Shown piece after piece: positions 35,301 to 45,355 of a DNA stretch of 55,161 nucleotides. Each line of letters starts with the position of its first letter. The first letter of the stretch is position 1. The stretch spans positions 49,829 through 104,989 of the forward strand of contig KB445827.1 of assembly GCA_000320605.2 (NCBI GenBank), in the 5' to 3' direction. A program made the position numbers and the translations under genes. This DNA comes from Gelatoporia subvermispora B (taxonomy: Eukaryota > Basidiomycota > Agaricomycetes > Polyporales > Gelatoporiaceae). The notes under the pieces are model-generated. The model was not told the DNA's origin. It worked only from the letters and a program-made list of their open reading frames with translations, and did no database searches.

Positions 35301-37478
35301 CACGCCATCGACGACGTGGTCCTCAATCTGTTTCTCCCAATTTGAGAGCACAGAGAGTGGCACAACTACGGATCAATATTAGATCGCATAGCCTTGTCAT
35401 CTAAAAAAGACATACCGATGAGCGTCGACTGTGAGCATTCTATAGGAATGTCGGTCTTCGTAGCGAGAATCAGGGCCAGCATCGTGAGCGTTTTGCCCTG
35501 CAAAGAGAATGAGCGCATGCTTGGGGTCGTATGTATGTTCGGACGCACCAGACCCATGCTATCTGCACACAACGCGCCTCGCCCGAGTACTGGAGCCGTC
35601 ATCTGAGGGGTATTTGTCGCAACTACCGATAAGTAAGCGTAGTTTCTTGTAGAACGAGGCCACGACTTACGATTGAAATAGAACGTCTATCGTAATCAAG
35701 GAGTCAGCGACCACAGCTTTAACCAGGACGGTCAAACAGCATACCTTTCCCCCGGCCTTGCGCAGTTGCCAGAACTGCACCGGTTTGTCCGCCTCGGTCT
35801 TCGGTAATTGCGGGTACTCGTGGTCTATGCACCACTTGAGCGCTTGACTCTACGGCACATCTCCTCGTGAGCATCACACGAGATCATTAGCACTAACTAC
35901 ACGCACCTGGTGCTTTAACAGGTCGACCTTCAGCTCCCCGCTCTGCGTCCCCGGCGGACTCGGGTGGAGCGGCAAGCCAAGCACATCCTGGACCGCGCAG
36001 AGCGTGTCAAGGAGGGAGCTCCGTCGGCCCTCGTCGTCGACCTTCTCCAGCCCAGTGAGCATCTGCCGCAGCTCCAGCGCGCGCTGCATCGCCTCCTGCT
36101 GCTGGCGGCGCGCGGCCTCCTGCGCGGCGGGTGCGGCCTTCCCGCGCTGGCTCGCTGGTTGGCTTGGTCCGGCGACTGGAGCCGCGACGGCCTGCGAGGC
36201 GGAGACTTGTGCGCGAGAGGCTGGTGCGCCGGGGACGGGATATGAGCCCGTACTGTTGCGCGGGGGGAAGCCTCGCTGACCCGGGGTCGCCCAGACGAGG
36301 AGCGGCTCGAGACGAGCGCGTTGATCCGCGGCGCCGTAGATCTTGAGGGTCCTGTGGGAGTTGGTCAGGAGCCGAGGAAGGATATGATAGAAGGACACGT
36401 ACATGGACAACGAGTAGCTAAACCCGGTAACTGCAAGTCGTGAGCGGGATGCTCGGTGAGGGACGGGTGTGCAACGTACGATTACCCTCGTGCATGACTC
36501 CCTCGACAGTGACGACATTGCGGTCCATCAGCGGTGCGAGCTTCGCCGCCACATTGCGCGGTACGTGCCCGACTTGAACGTGGCTGATGTTCTTCACTTG
36601 TATAGCGTTTCTACAAGGGTAGATGATCAGTGAACGTTAGCGGTAACGAAGCATATGCGCACCTGTCATATTTGTTGTGCGGCTCCCGAACCAGTCGCAC
36701 TTCTTCGCCTGCTCCGACCAGGCCTGTAAGAGTGCCGTTCAGATCTACGTGAGCCCACGGGAGTGCATATAAGCATCAAAGCTGGCCTTTATAGTACTGC
36801 ACCCCAACAATGCTGGTCTTCAGCATCACATACAGCTCGTCTACAGCCTCATCCTCCGGAGCATCGTCGTCGTCGATCTCTATGACATCTTGCGACGAGC
36901 GTGATAGGGAGCGCTGGGAGGAGCTCAGAGCTGCCTCTTCTGCCTTGCGCTTTCGCTGACTCTGGCTAGGTGCGGGGGAGGAGGACGAGCTGGGAATCAC
37001 GAGCGACTTGGCGCTCTCAGGGACGTCAGCGGGGTCGATCCGGCGGAGGCCCGCTGCGAGGCGAACTTTGGCCTGGTCCTCGGGTCTAGAGCACCCGCGG
37101 TCATGTACACACCCCGCAAGGAGAGAGACAGAAGGCGGACCTGAGACTGGTGAAGCCTTGAATTCGCTCGAGGCCTGCAGCCGCGAGACTCGCGAGGATG
37201 TGCGGCGTGACGCAACCCCTGCAGTCGAGTCTGTCAAAGAACGTGCAATATTCGGCCAGCTCGACTGGCACGCACCAATGCCGCCATTCCACCGTCTCGC
37301 CGTACGGCCCGCTCTTCACCTGTCCGTACCTCAAGAGACCCAAGTCGATCGCGGAACCCTTGCACGGCGCCGGCCCATGGCATTTTGCACGGCTGCTCCT
37401 GCTGTACTGTATCCGTCCAGCGCAGTCAGCTTCGCGATCAGATGAGAACGTCAGACATACTTCCAACATGTGGGACAT
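32334..37478 (-). CDS. Rad5/HLTF-type SNF2 ATPase with PARP-type zinc finger, HIRAN and RING domains
   Basis: A heavily spliced minus-strand gene, about 31 introns and about 1,150 residues, from the ATG at 37478 to TGA at 32334. Domain order: PARP-type zinc finger (residues about 7-75; SRAKCHGPAPCKGS, YGETVEWRHWGCVTPHIL), low-complexity acidic linker, HIRAN (about 160-255; SIVGVQYYKG, REPHNKYDRNAI), SNF2 ATPase (motif I ADSMGLGKT near 455-463, DEGH near 575, LTGTPI), C3HC4-like RING (CPICFD, CAHMFCLAC, KCPMD; the last Cys is Asp), and the C-terminal helicase lobe (LVFSQF, LISLKAGALGLNL, YLMDPWWQ, AIDRCNRIGQ). It should act in the nucleus on stalled replication forks, with HIRAN binding 3' DNA ends and RING acting as a ubiquitin ligase. 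About 100 residues of charged sequence interrupt the second lobe. Individual splice sites in the middle are less certain than the domains. Confidence 0.88.
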
Positions 37479-38140
37479 GATGAACGCGGAAGAACTTGCG
37501 GCCGCCGAGGGCTGCTCGGTCTGGCGCCCAGACGCGTCGTGTCACGGCGGGAGTGATGTGCCACGCGATCGATAACGCGTAGCGTCACGTCACTCCCGCG
37601 CTCGGCGTTCGGGCCGTGCCTGAGAGGAAAGCATGACCGTGTACAAGCTGTCTCTGTGCCCTCATGTCAGAGAAGCTCTTCTCTGTATCGCAAACACCGC
37701 CCGTTGGCGTCCACGACGCGCTGCATAGTTCTACTGTTGGATTTTCTGAGTCATGGCACCCTGCAGGTACTCAACTCGACTCCGGAAAGCTTGAGAACTT
37801 GGAGGTTCCCCTTCACGGCGAGCGAAGAGATTGAAGGCAATCGAGTGCAAACATACGGGCGTTCGCACCAGCATGCATCGAATCCGTCACCCGTCCCGCC
37901 GTACGTCCAACCCTGACTTCGCCTATCCATCCGTCCCCTCGTTACGTCCGTCTGTCCATCTGGTCATCTATCCAACTGTCCATCCACTTATAATCTGGCC
38001 ATTCCTATACTTTTCTGCCACCTTGTGGCCGTGATGCTGTGTCCTGGTCCACGGCCTTCATTACGACGGTCGCTGAGAGTACCAGCCGAGACCAAGCACA
38101 TCTTCCTCCTTTTGCGAGGCATGCCGGCCTGTTTTGCACC
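37479..38140. other. Divergent intergenic region
   Basis: Lies between the 5' end of the HLTF-like gene and the kelch fragment. Near 37950 it has runs of CCATCC/CCATCT-type pyrimidine-rich repeats, as often seen in fungal promoters. No gene is seen. Confidence 0.45.
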
Positions 38141-39059
38141 ATGGAAAGACGTACGATTGGATGGCCAGGAGGAAATGAGTGGTCTCGTAGGATAACAGGA
38201 TCGATTCAGCGGTTTGATGCTGAGCAGCCCAGTGCTTTCCCGCTAAGTTGGATAAAATATAAAGAAGTCGTCGAACGAACGCTCAGGTACGGTCTGCGAG
38301 TTCATCTGTCCCTCAACGCAGTAAACTCCATTATAGCTTGCAAGATCCGGCGCACGACGATGCAGAGTTCACAATCTCAGCAGGTCCAACTTGACCGACA
38401 GCGGCCGGGATACCCTTGGGAGGCGCGTCGTCTCACACTCTTCCCTTCCATTCCAATCGCGAGGTACGGCATCGTACAGGCACCTCCCTCGATCTCTCCA
38501 TGTCATTTTCTCCGGTACGGGCATATCCTTCCCGCCACTGCGAACGCGATCGGAGAGCTGTTTTTGTTCGGCGGTCTCGTCGGAGACGACGTAACTGCTA
38601 ATCTGTATTCGCTCTCAACACGGGACTTCTCGGCCGCGTTGTGGCAGACGGCCAGCGACATACCGTCGCCTCGACTCGGTCATGCGAGCGCGTTGGTGGG
38701 AAGTGTCCTCATTGTATGGAGTGGCGAAAAGCAGGATAACAGGTTCTATCTGCTCAATCTAGGTACGAAGCGATTTAGTGCAGTCATCGCCGGGCATGAA
38801 CTAACCGCTGAATCAGTCTTTCGCGAGTGGACGGCCGTCAAAAGTTCATCTCCTGCACCCGCTGGTCGCTATGGGCATGCTACAACGATGACGGGCCCAA
38901 AGTTCTACATATTCGGTGGACAAAGTGATGCGGAATTCCTCAACGATATGTGGGCTTTCGACCTCAACACATGTAGGTCAAGGAACAGATCCTCAGACAG
39001 TCACACCATTAACGCGTCGTCCAGTGCGTGATGTCCCAGAGTGGGAACTTGTAGATAAG
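38141..39059 (+). pseudogene. Kelch-repeat (Tea1-like) protein, truncated 3' end
   Basis: Frame 2 from 38141 (or the ATG at 38360) encodes PWEARRLTL, RYGHILPATANAIGELFLFGG, STRDFSA, PSPRLGHASALVGSVLIVW, then, after introns 38763-38816 and 38973-39024, LLNL-VFREWTAV, AGRYGHATTM, FYIFGGQ, EFLNDMWAFDLNT-LRDVPEWELVDK. This is the N-terminal half of a kelch beta-propeller of the polarity-marker type found in basidiomycetes. Intact relatives continue for several more kelch repeats and a long coiled coil. Here similarity stops after the donor at 39060 and the following sequence has no GG or kelch motif. Splice sites in the retained part look intact, so truncation by rearrangement is more likely than gradual decay. 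A short product could still be made. Confidence 0.65.
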
Positions 39060-39640
39060 GTACGTGTATGCGCATTATCGAACGTCAACCTCATTACTGA
39101 GTAGGATCATCATGTGTACCTTTCGTATCGACACAGCCCAACATCCTCCCAGCGGTTCACGTCCTACGTACAGAAGGAGTTTCCCTGACACGAGACGCAA
39201 TACCCGAACTCGAGCCTTTGATTCATCGTAGTACATCGCAGCGAGGAGGTAGCCTTATTCTCTTCGATTCAAAGTCTTCTGCGAGTTAATTGATCCATAG
39301 TAGACCAAGTCAGGCCAGTTTCGCGCGACTAAAGCAATCACGACGTCACTTGAGTAAACTACGCATGTTGGTCCGCGTCCTCGCTCGCGCCGCCGGTGCC
39401 CCATATGAACCATGTCCGCTGGATGCTCAACGGAGGCGACCACACCCACCGACGTGGCTCCAGTGCTAGATTCCATCGCACCGTACCGCCGCGGTCAGAA
39501 CGAACCGAGCACAACGTTGAGCCGGCAATCCTCCGTTCCTTCAGATCCGCTCAGGTGCTCAGTTGTCCGAATCTCATCTCTGCTGGAGTCTGCCGTCACG
39601 CCCTGAAGCCAACAGTCCAGCACCGGTCCGTTACCGTATC
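39048..39640 (+). repeat. Kelch-gene 3' flank, copy 1 of a duplicated block
   Basis: Aligns with 53393-53990: AAGGTACGTGTATGCGC versus AAGGTATGTATATGCGC, CATGTGTACC versus CATGTGCACC, CCCTGACAC in both, GCGCGACT in both, and TCCGCTCAGGTGCTC (39548-39562) versus 53904-53918. The order is conserved with many substitutions and indels, so this is an old duplication. Coding status is unclear. Confidence 0.55.
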
Positions 39641-41040
39641 CAAGGAGTCAGGCTCAATCAATCGCCCGCCTTTTATTACTCAAGCCAGCGATGCTGTGCC
39701 TGCCCTCCTCCGCGCAGCCATGTTCACATGCCCGTGGCGCAACCCGAGCTCACCAAGCTCGGCACTCTCATGAGTGATGACAGGCAGATTATGATAGTGC
39801 TGTATTCTAAAGCTGAACTATTGGTAGTATTGCCGGTGTCCACAGCTGCTCAATGTACCGCCCTACATTCTGCACGCCGTACAGGGTGTTAAGGCATTCA
39901 TACGCCCGAAAATTCTCCCCTTGATTCAGTCTAATGTTCCGCCGGTGCTCTATACACTCCGTACCTCCTCCGGGGGCGCTCATGATCACTCGGTCTTGGA
40001 TCCATTCCGCTTTCACATATAGTGTCCAGATCGCCGTGTCACCTTTACGTTCCGAGGCATTTTCTTCATGCTTTGAAGCATACTGGCTCTGTCGGGCTCA
40101 AATGATTTAGAATGTGAAGCGAAGATCATGCCGTACGTTTCATCTGTATACTTCATTTGTGATTTGGTTGTATCACAGAACCCGCTTGCATTCAAATGTC
40201 GCTTTTTCTATGACACCATTTCGCATGCTCGCCGATCATTCGGCCGGTTCTCCCGATACTCCGGACAGAGCCAATCGTGCAGAGACGGAGAAACAAGGCG
40301 ATGAATTAAACCCTGTGGGTTGTCTGATGACTCCCTACTTATTCCGCGAGCCAACACTAAGACTGGACGTATATGTCGTATAGCAATGTTACAATGGGCG
40401 ACCGGCAGGCGCGCGAATTCACTGCAGGGTCAAAGGTTCGCATCCAGGAAATTACCATACTGTCGCCTCCCTCTTCAAGCAGCGCCTTCCGGCGCTTTAG
40501 TATTTGCTGCTTTCGGCAGTCCAATGACCAGTAAATGAACTGTCTTTGTGTGCAGTGAGGCACTGTCAATCAAAACTCACAAACTGATTTACCCTGCAAG
40601 TCGTGCATGTGGCTATATAATTAGCCGACCGTTTTTGGTGACACTGTGAACTTGTATTCATGTGCATTCACATCCGACTTGCGTGGCTATCACTCATTCG
40701 CTCGCTAAAGTTCGTTCCATTATAACTCAGAGATAGATGCATCGGATTGTCGCTCAGTGGGCTGCGGGCAGTGACTCGCATCGGTGGGAATGACGGGCGC
40801 GTGGGCACACAAGGCCGATGCATCGCACAGGCATAATACAGCCTCCAGTGAGATACACAGCAGCTGTACAGCCAGCTATAGGTAGAACCCAGATACCTAT
40901 ATGGTTATGCTGTGCGGCGCCATGATCATTTAAGGGGGCAGCCTACCTGTACTGGCCACACTCTCTTTTTTCCAATTCACACACAATCACTCCTACCTCC
41001 AATCGGAGCGTAAAACACCTCCATTCTTGTACATACCACC
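39641..41040. other. Intergenic before the first NACHT gene
   Basis: Two minus-strand frames (40195-40013 and 40016-39807) are mildly protein-like (RRSGHY and APGGGTECIEHRRN), but no family is recognised and no clear splice joins them. The last 300 bp should hold the promoter of the NACHT gene. A pyrimidine-rich stretch lies at 40965-41035 just before the ATG. Confidence 0.35.
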
Positions 41041-43839
41041 ATGCACAGCCCCCAGCTGCTACAGCGAGCTGGCAAGAGGAAGCAGTCTCCTAGTGAGATC
41101 GCGAGTGACTCGCCTCCTTCCAAGGTACGAATCCAGGCGCCCACCATGGTTGATGTAGTCTCCCGCTGACGATATCTCGTAGAAGCCGTCGCGTAAAATC
41201 TTCACAGATTCGAAGGGGGAGAACATAGATGTCATTGTCTCAAATATACAGGAAGCCATTGACGTCACCATGGCTTGTACCAAGAACATTCCCGTTGTCA
41301 GTCAGATTCTACCTCCGCTCAAGGCAGTTGTTGACAGAATTGCGGCACGACTTCCTTGTTTATGGGACTACGACATTGAGCTAATTCTGCTTCAGAAAGC
41401 GAGGGCCAATGCACGTGACAAACAATATGTTTTAGACGACATCGACTCCCTTGTGAAATGCATTCAATCAATTAGCAAGAGTGTGCATTCAATTCCAACT
41501 GATCCACAGGGAAGCACGTCTGCGCCTGCACTTGATGCAACCAAACACGCCGATTCGTTGACCTCAGATGTGTCAGATATCATCAGGTAGCGCCGACCAT
41601 TTCTGGTACGTATCAGGGGTGCTGACGATATATCGCAGGGATTTAGAGACCCTGAAAGTCTCTGTAGAAGAAACGCCCAGCAGAGGTGGAATCAAGCGAG
41701 CAGTCTGCGCCGACCAAGACGCCGAGTTTATGAAGAGGGTGCGCAAGAAGATCTCCAGAGCGAGGGAGGACCTACAGGTACATTGCGCAGACCACTCGAG
41801 GAGGACATCTCTCACCTAATCGCAGATCCAAGATCTGCATGTGCTCAGGGCCATCCAAATGATCGCGCTTGATCAAGCTCACGCTCAGACGGCGTCACTC
41901 CAAGTAATGTTCCTTTTCCGTCTGCGGTGGTTCTCCCTTTCTGACACCTTGAGTGCATTGTAGAGCATGAAACAGCTCCAACATAGCATCGAGCACGAGA
42001 AACGGATGTACAACGCCAGTCAGCGTCTCAAAGGTAGCCTAATCATAGAGGCCATATACAGCATTGCTTACCGGTCGTATAAATAGACGACTATGATGTG
42101 TTGGAGAAGCTACAGCCGGTCAATGCCTCGTACAAGTCATACCTAACGGAAGGGAAAGCGCGCCTCCAGCCAGGTACACGTGCGCAGATCCTTCGTGATC
42201 TCGTTGAGTGGGTCCAGTCTAATCAACCAATACATCGCGTCTATGTGCTGCACGGCACCGTCGGTGTCGGCAAGTCCTCTATCGCGCATGCGCTGTGCCG
42301 ACAACTAGCCGGGACCAATCTCGGGGCCTCGTTCTTCTTCATACGAGGATCAATCTCGAATGTGCATACGCTATTCCCTACCATGGCGTTTCAAATTGCC
42401 GACTCCGTCCCTGAACTATTCTCTCCTATAGTACACGCCACTAGGGCTCACCTGCGCGGTGGGCAATGCCAGACATTAAAGCATCAAATTTCGGGTCTGT
42501 TGGAGACGCCATTCCAAACCATTGCAGCAGCATATAGCAAGCCAACACTGCTTGTTGTTGACGGCGCTGACGAATGCATGAACAGTCCGGACGGTGTTGT
42601 CCCGGAAATGCTTCAAGTTCTATGTCGTGCGGCCAGCAATATCCCCTTCCTCCGCATACTAATTGCTACTCGCCCGGAAGTCTACATTATGAATGCACTG
42701 CGATACTCCGACCAGTCCGGCATTATCCGATTCCGCGACCTTGGGAAGGAGCCGAATATTGACGATGACATTCGCCTCTTCATCAGGACAGAATTCGAAA
42801 TATACGCTGCTCAAGGAGGATTCTGCCTCGTAGTAGAACGCCCAGATGCAGTTGAGCTCCTTACAAGGCTCTCCAATGGTCTCTTCATTTTTGCCACCAC
42901 CGCAGTGCGCCACCTCGTTAAGAACAGGTATACAGCTGTCGCAGCGTTTGACAGCATCCTGATGTCACAGCCATCAAGTTCGTCACGACGACTTCTCGCT
43001 GGTCTTGACGCATTGTATAGGGAAATACTCAAGTGTTCCTTTATCGACGTCGCATCGGATGCAGAGCACATGGCAAGTATCGGTGCCGTTCTCCGGTGGA
43101 TAGCACTTTGGGTGTATAACGCTCCGTTCTCTGTAAGAGACCTAGAGTTGGTAAAAATATCCACCGATATCACTATGGACACTGTCGACCGCCTCCGGTC
43201 CGTTCTCATCGTCGACAACGATATCACAACAGCCAGCCAAATTCGGGCCTGCCACGCCAGCTTCCCTCAATTCCTCCTCGACAGCGCACGCTGCACCGAT
43301 CCCGCCTTCCTCGTCGACCCGCCGTCTGGGCATGCTATGATCGCCACCTCGCTGCTTGATCTCCTGGCCCGCGACGACGCCGACAGCCTGTGTGGTGCGA
43401 ATGTACACATGCAGAAGATGTGGGAGTATGCCGGAAGTTGCTGGGATGTCCATCTCTGTGATGCGCAATACACACCTGAGCTCGGTCGAGCGCTTTGGGG
43501 CTTCGTGAAGTCGCATCTGAAGGACTGGCTACAAAAGAAGGGCGCATGGAGCTTTGGCAGTATTAATGTGGTGCGCCTCGTGGACTACTGTGCAAAGGCT
43601 CACAGCTGGTGCAAGGTGGGCTGAAGTACACTTCTTGACCGGATTTGACTACACTGAGATGGCACGTCCAGCAGAACGGGCCTGATGATGAGCTCGTGGC
43701 AGCGCTCGACACGATTATTGACCGACGGGTCAAAGAGATTGTCGTGGAGGCCGCGCAATCGCCTTACAAGTACTTTGGTGATCCTGACCGGATCAAAGTC
43801 TGGGCAAAGAGGGGCTACATGCCGATAGAGGAGGATTAG
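41041..43839 (+). CDS. NACHT-domain NLR-like protein 1
   Basis: Seven exons (41041-41124, 41183-41586, 41639-41777, 41826-41903, 41964-42033, 42087-43615, 43672-43839) give 823 residues. Residues 1-250 are helical: GENIDVIVSNIQEAIDVTMA and IPVVSQILPPLKAVVDRIAA resemble the MLKL/HeLo-like N-terminal bundle found on agaricomycete NLRs. A conserved NACHT entry segment (NASYKSYLTEGKARLQPGTR) precedes the P-loop GTVGVGKS (315-322) and Walker B LLVVDGADEC (413-422), then FLRILIATRP. The C-terminus is a helical region ending in a 55-residue tail (KEIVVEAAQ, VWAKRGYMP). There are no WD40, ankyrin or TPR repeats. Expected to be a cytosolic ATP-dependent oligomerising switch whose N-domain may damage membranes. 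Inferred role: non-self or stress recognition. Confidence 0.85.
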
Positions 43840-44190
43840 GAAGAGGAAGAGGAAGAGAAGCCGGAAGACGAGAACGAACAGGATGCTGACCTTGGTTTCT
43901 TGATGCCATGTGCTATCTGCGATACCAATTTCCATCTCGTATGAGTTGCTATCGGTGTCTTGTAGGCGCATAGAGTGCCGCAGTCCGCGTTCTAGTGCGA
44001 ATGCTGCTATTTCAAAAACACGTAATAAGCGCTCATGAACTCAATAGTGCTCTCGTATGCTCTAGCCTGATCGCACAAACATGAATTCGATTTTGTGTGT
44101 CACCTATGTACACGGAGCGTATGTAGATGCTACAAGGAACACAGTGGGTGTGAATGGATTGGGGGACGGACGAAGCCAGTGGCCGTATCG
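43840..44190 (+). repeat. 3' flank shared with the second NACHT gene, copy 1
   Basis: Homologous to 51286-51690. Shared blocks include GATGCCAT..(G/A)CTATCTGCG, GTGTCTTGT.GGCGCATAGAG, TATGCTCTAGC and GTCACCTATGTACACGGAG. The first 33 codons after the stop align without an indel. The rest looks like 3' UTR and flanking DNA. Confidence 0.75.
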
Positions 44191-44559
44191 TTGGGTAGCG
44201 ATTGCACCATCGTCTGCTCACGGACTTTGAAGAATTATACGACACCACCAAATACATTCGTGTGGAGTCGATAATCTCCTACGCTGGAGCAGCACATTCG
44301 AGGAAGTACTCTTAGCAATAAATATATCTTATCTGCCACATACATACACAGAGCACACGGATACTGTCTGATGGACATCGCGCATGATGCGAGGGCTAGA
44401 GGAATCCACGAAGTTACCGAGGTTCGTACTGATCGATCATCCCATCGAGAACGCCACAATTCCTAAATCTATCTCATATTTTGTGTGTACACACGCAGTC
44501 ACAGCTCACATATCAGCTCTCGAGGTCGAGGTTTACATGCCCAGTGTCTGTACGCGTCT

Positions 44560-45355
44560 CAAAACGGAGAAAGTATATAAAAGACAGCTGTACCGCTCTG
44601 CGAGTCTCATGACGACGGGCTCGGGCCATCCGTAAAGCATGCCGAGAAGTAGATGACCTTGGCACATGTGCGACGAGGTGCATGTCTTGGAAGGGGCGAT
44701 GAGGAATTGGATAGAGCTGTCGGGGTCCTAGATGCCGCGTCAGTCTCCAGCATCAGCGCGCACTGCTTGCGTACGCACCTGGATACTCATCTTTGCCTGA
44801 TGCGTGATGTGCGTGAAGGATTCTCTCGTCAACGCGATTGCACGCAGCTGGCACGACGGCCCACTCATTCGATGCTCTAGAAGTTGACCGAGCGCGCTAT
44901 GAAAGTAACTACGCCCTGGTATCCCACTTGCCTCTGTCGGTAGCAGTTGTCTTTGAACAGTGTAGAAGTGTTATCCTTTGCGGCTTGTGGGTGTGGCCGA
45001 GCGTTCTAAGGTAGACCCACGAGGCTGCATACGTCTTCATGATGCAGAGCGCGTTCTCATTGGCGATGGGCGTCGTTATGTACATACACAGGACGTCAGC
45101 GAGGTAGAACGAGTTATAGATGTCGAGCTGCATCATGCCTGAGATGGCCTTCGGCGACGCGGGGCCCCGCAGAGCGGCGAATAGAAGCGAACACATAAGA
45201 GCCACACGGTCGGCGTCGTCCATGAGCACGACAACCGCGCAGAGGTTGATTGAGTCACCCGTCGTGGACTTCGCGTAGGATCGACGGTAACACATCCGAG
45301 ATATCTGTGCAGCGTGTGGAAACGATGAAGGGCGAGGCACATACAAGCGACACAC
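44560..45355 (-). CDS. Hypothetical minus-strand gene, structure uncertain
   Basis: A 148-codon frame (45355-44909) contains DDADRVALMCSLLFAALRGP and YNSFYLADVLCMYITTPIAN. Downstream on the same strand an intron-like element (GTGCGTACG near 44779 to CATCTAG near 44729) joins frames SFTHITHQAKMSIQ and DPDSSIQFLIAPSKTC, giving continuous coding-like sequence to about 44560. The link between the two parts is not clear: only a 36-nt GTAG..CTAG element is available. No family is recognised. It could be a decayed gene. Confidence 0.3.

Noticed and set aside
37101..37478. A separate 125-residue gene upstream of the helicase
   Set aside because: Removing three short introns joins it in frame to the HIRAN-SNF2 gene and restores a PARP-type zinc finger.
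40380..40460. T-loop-like GGTTCGCATCC suggesting a tRNA
   Set aside because: No D-loop or paired acceptor stem could be found around it.
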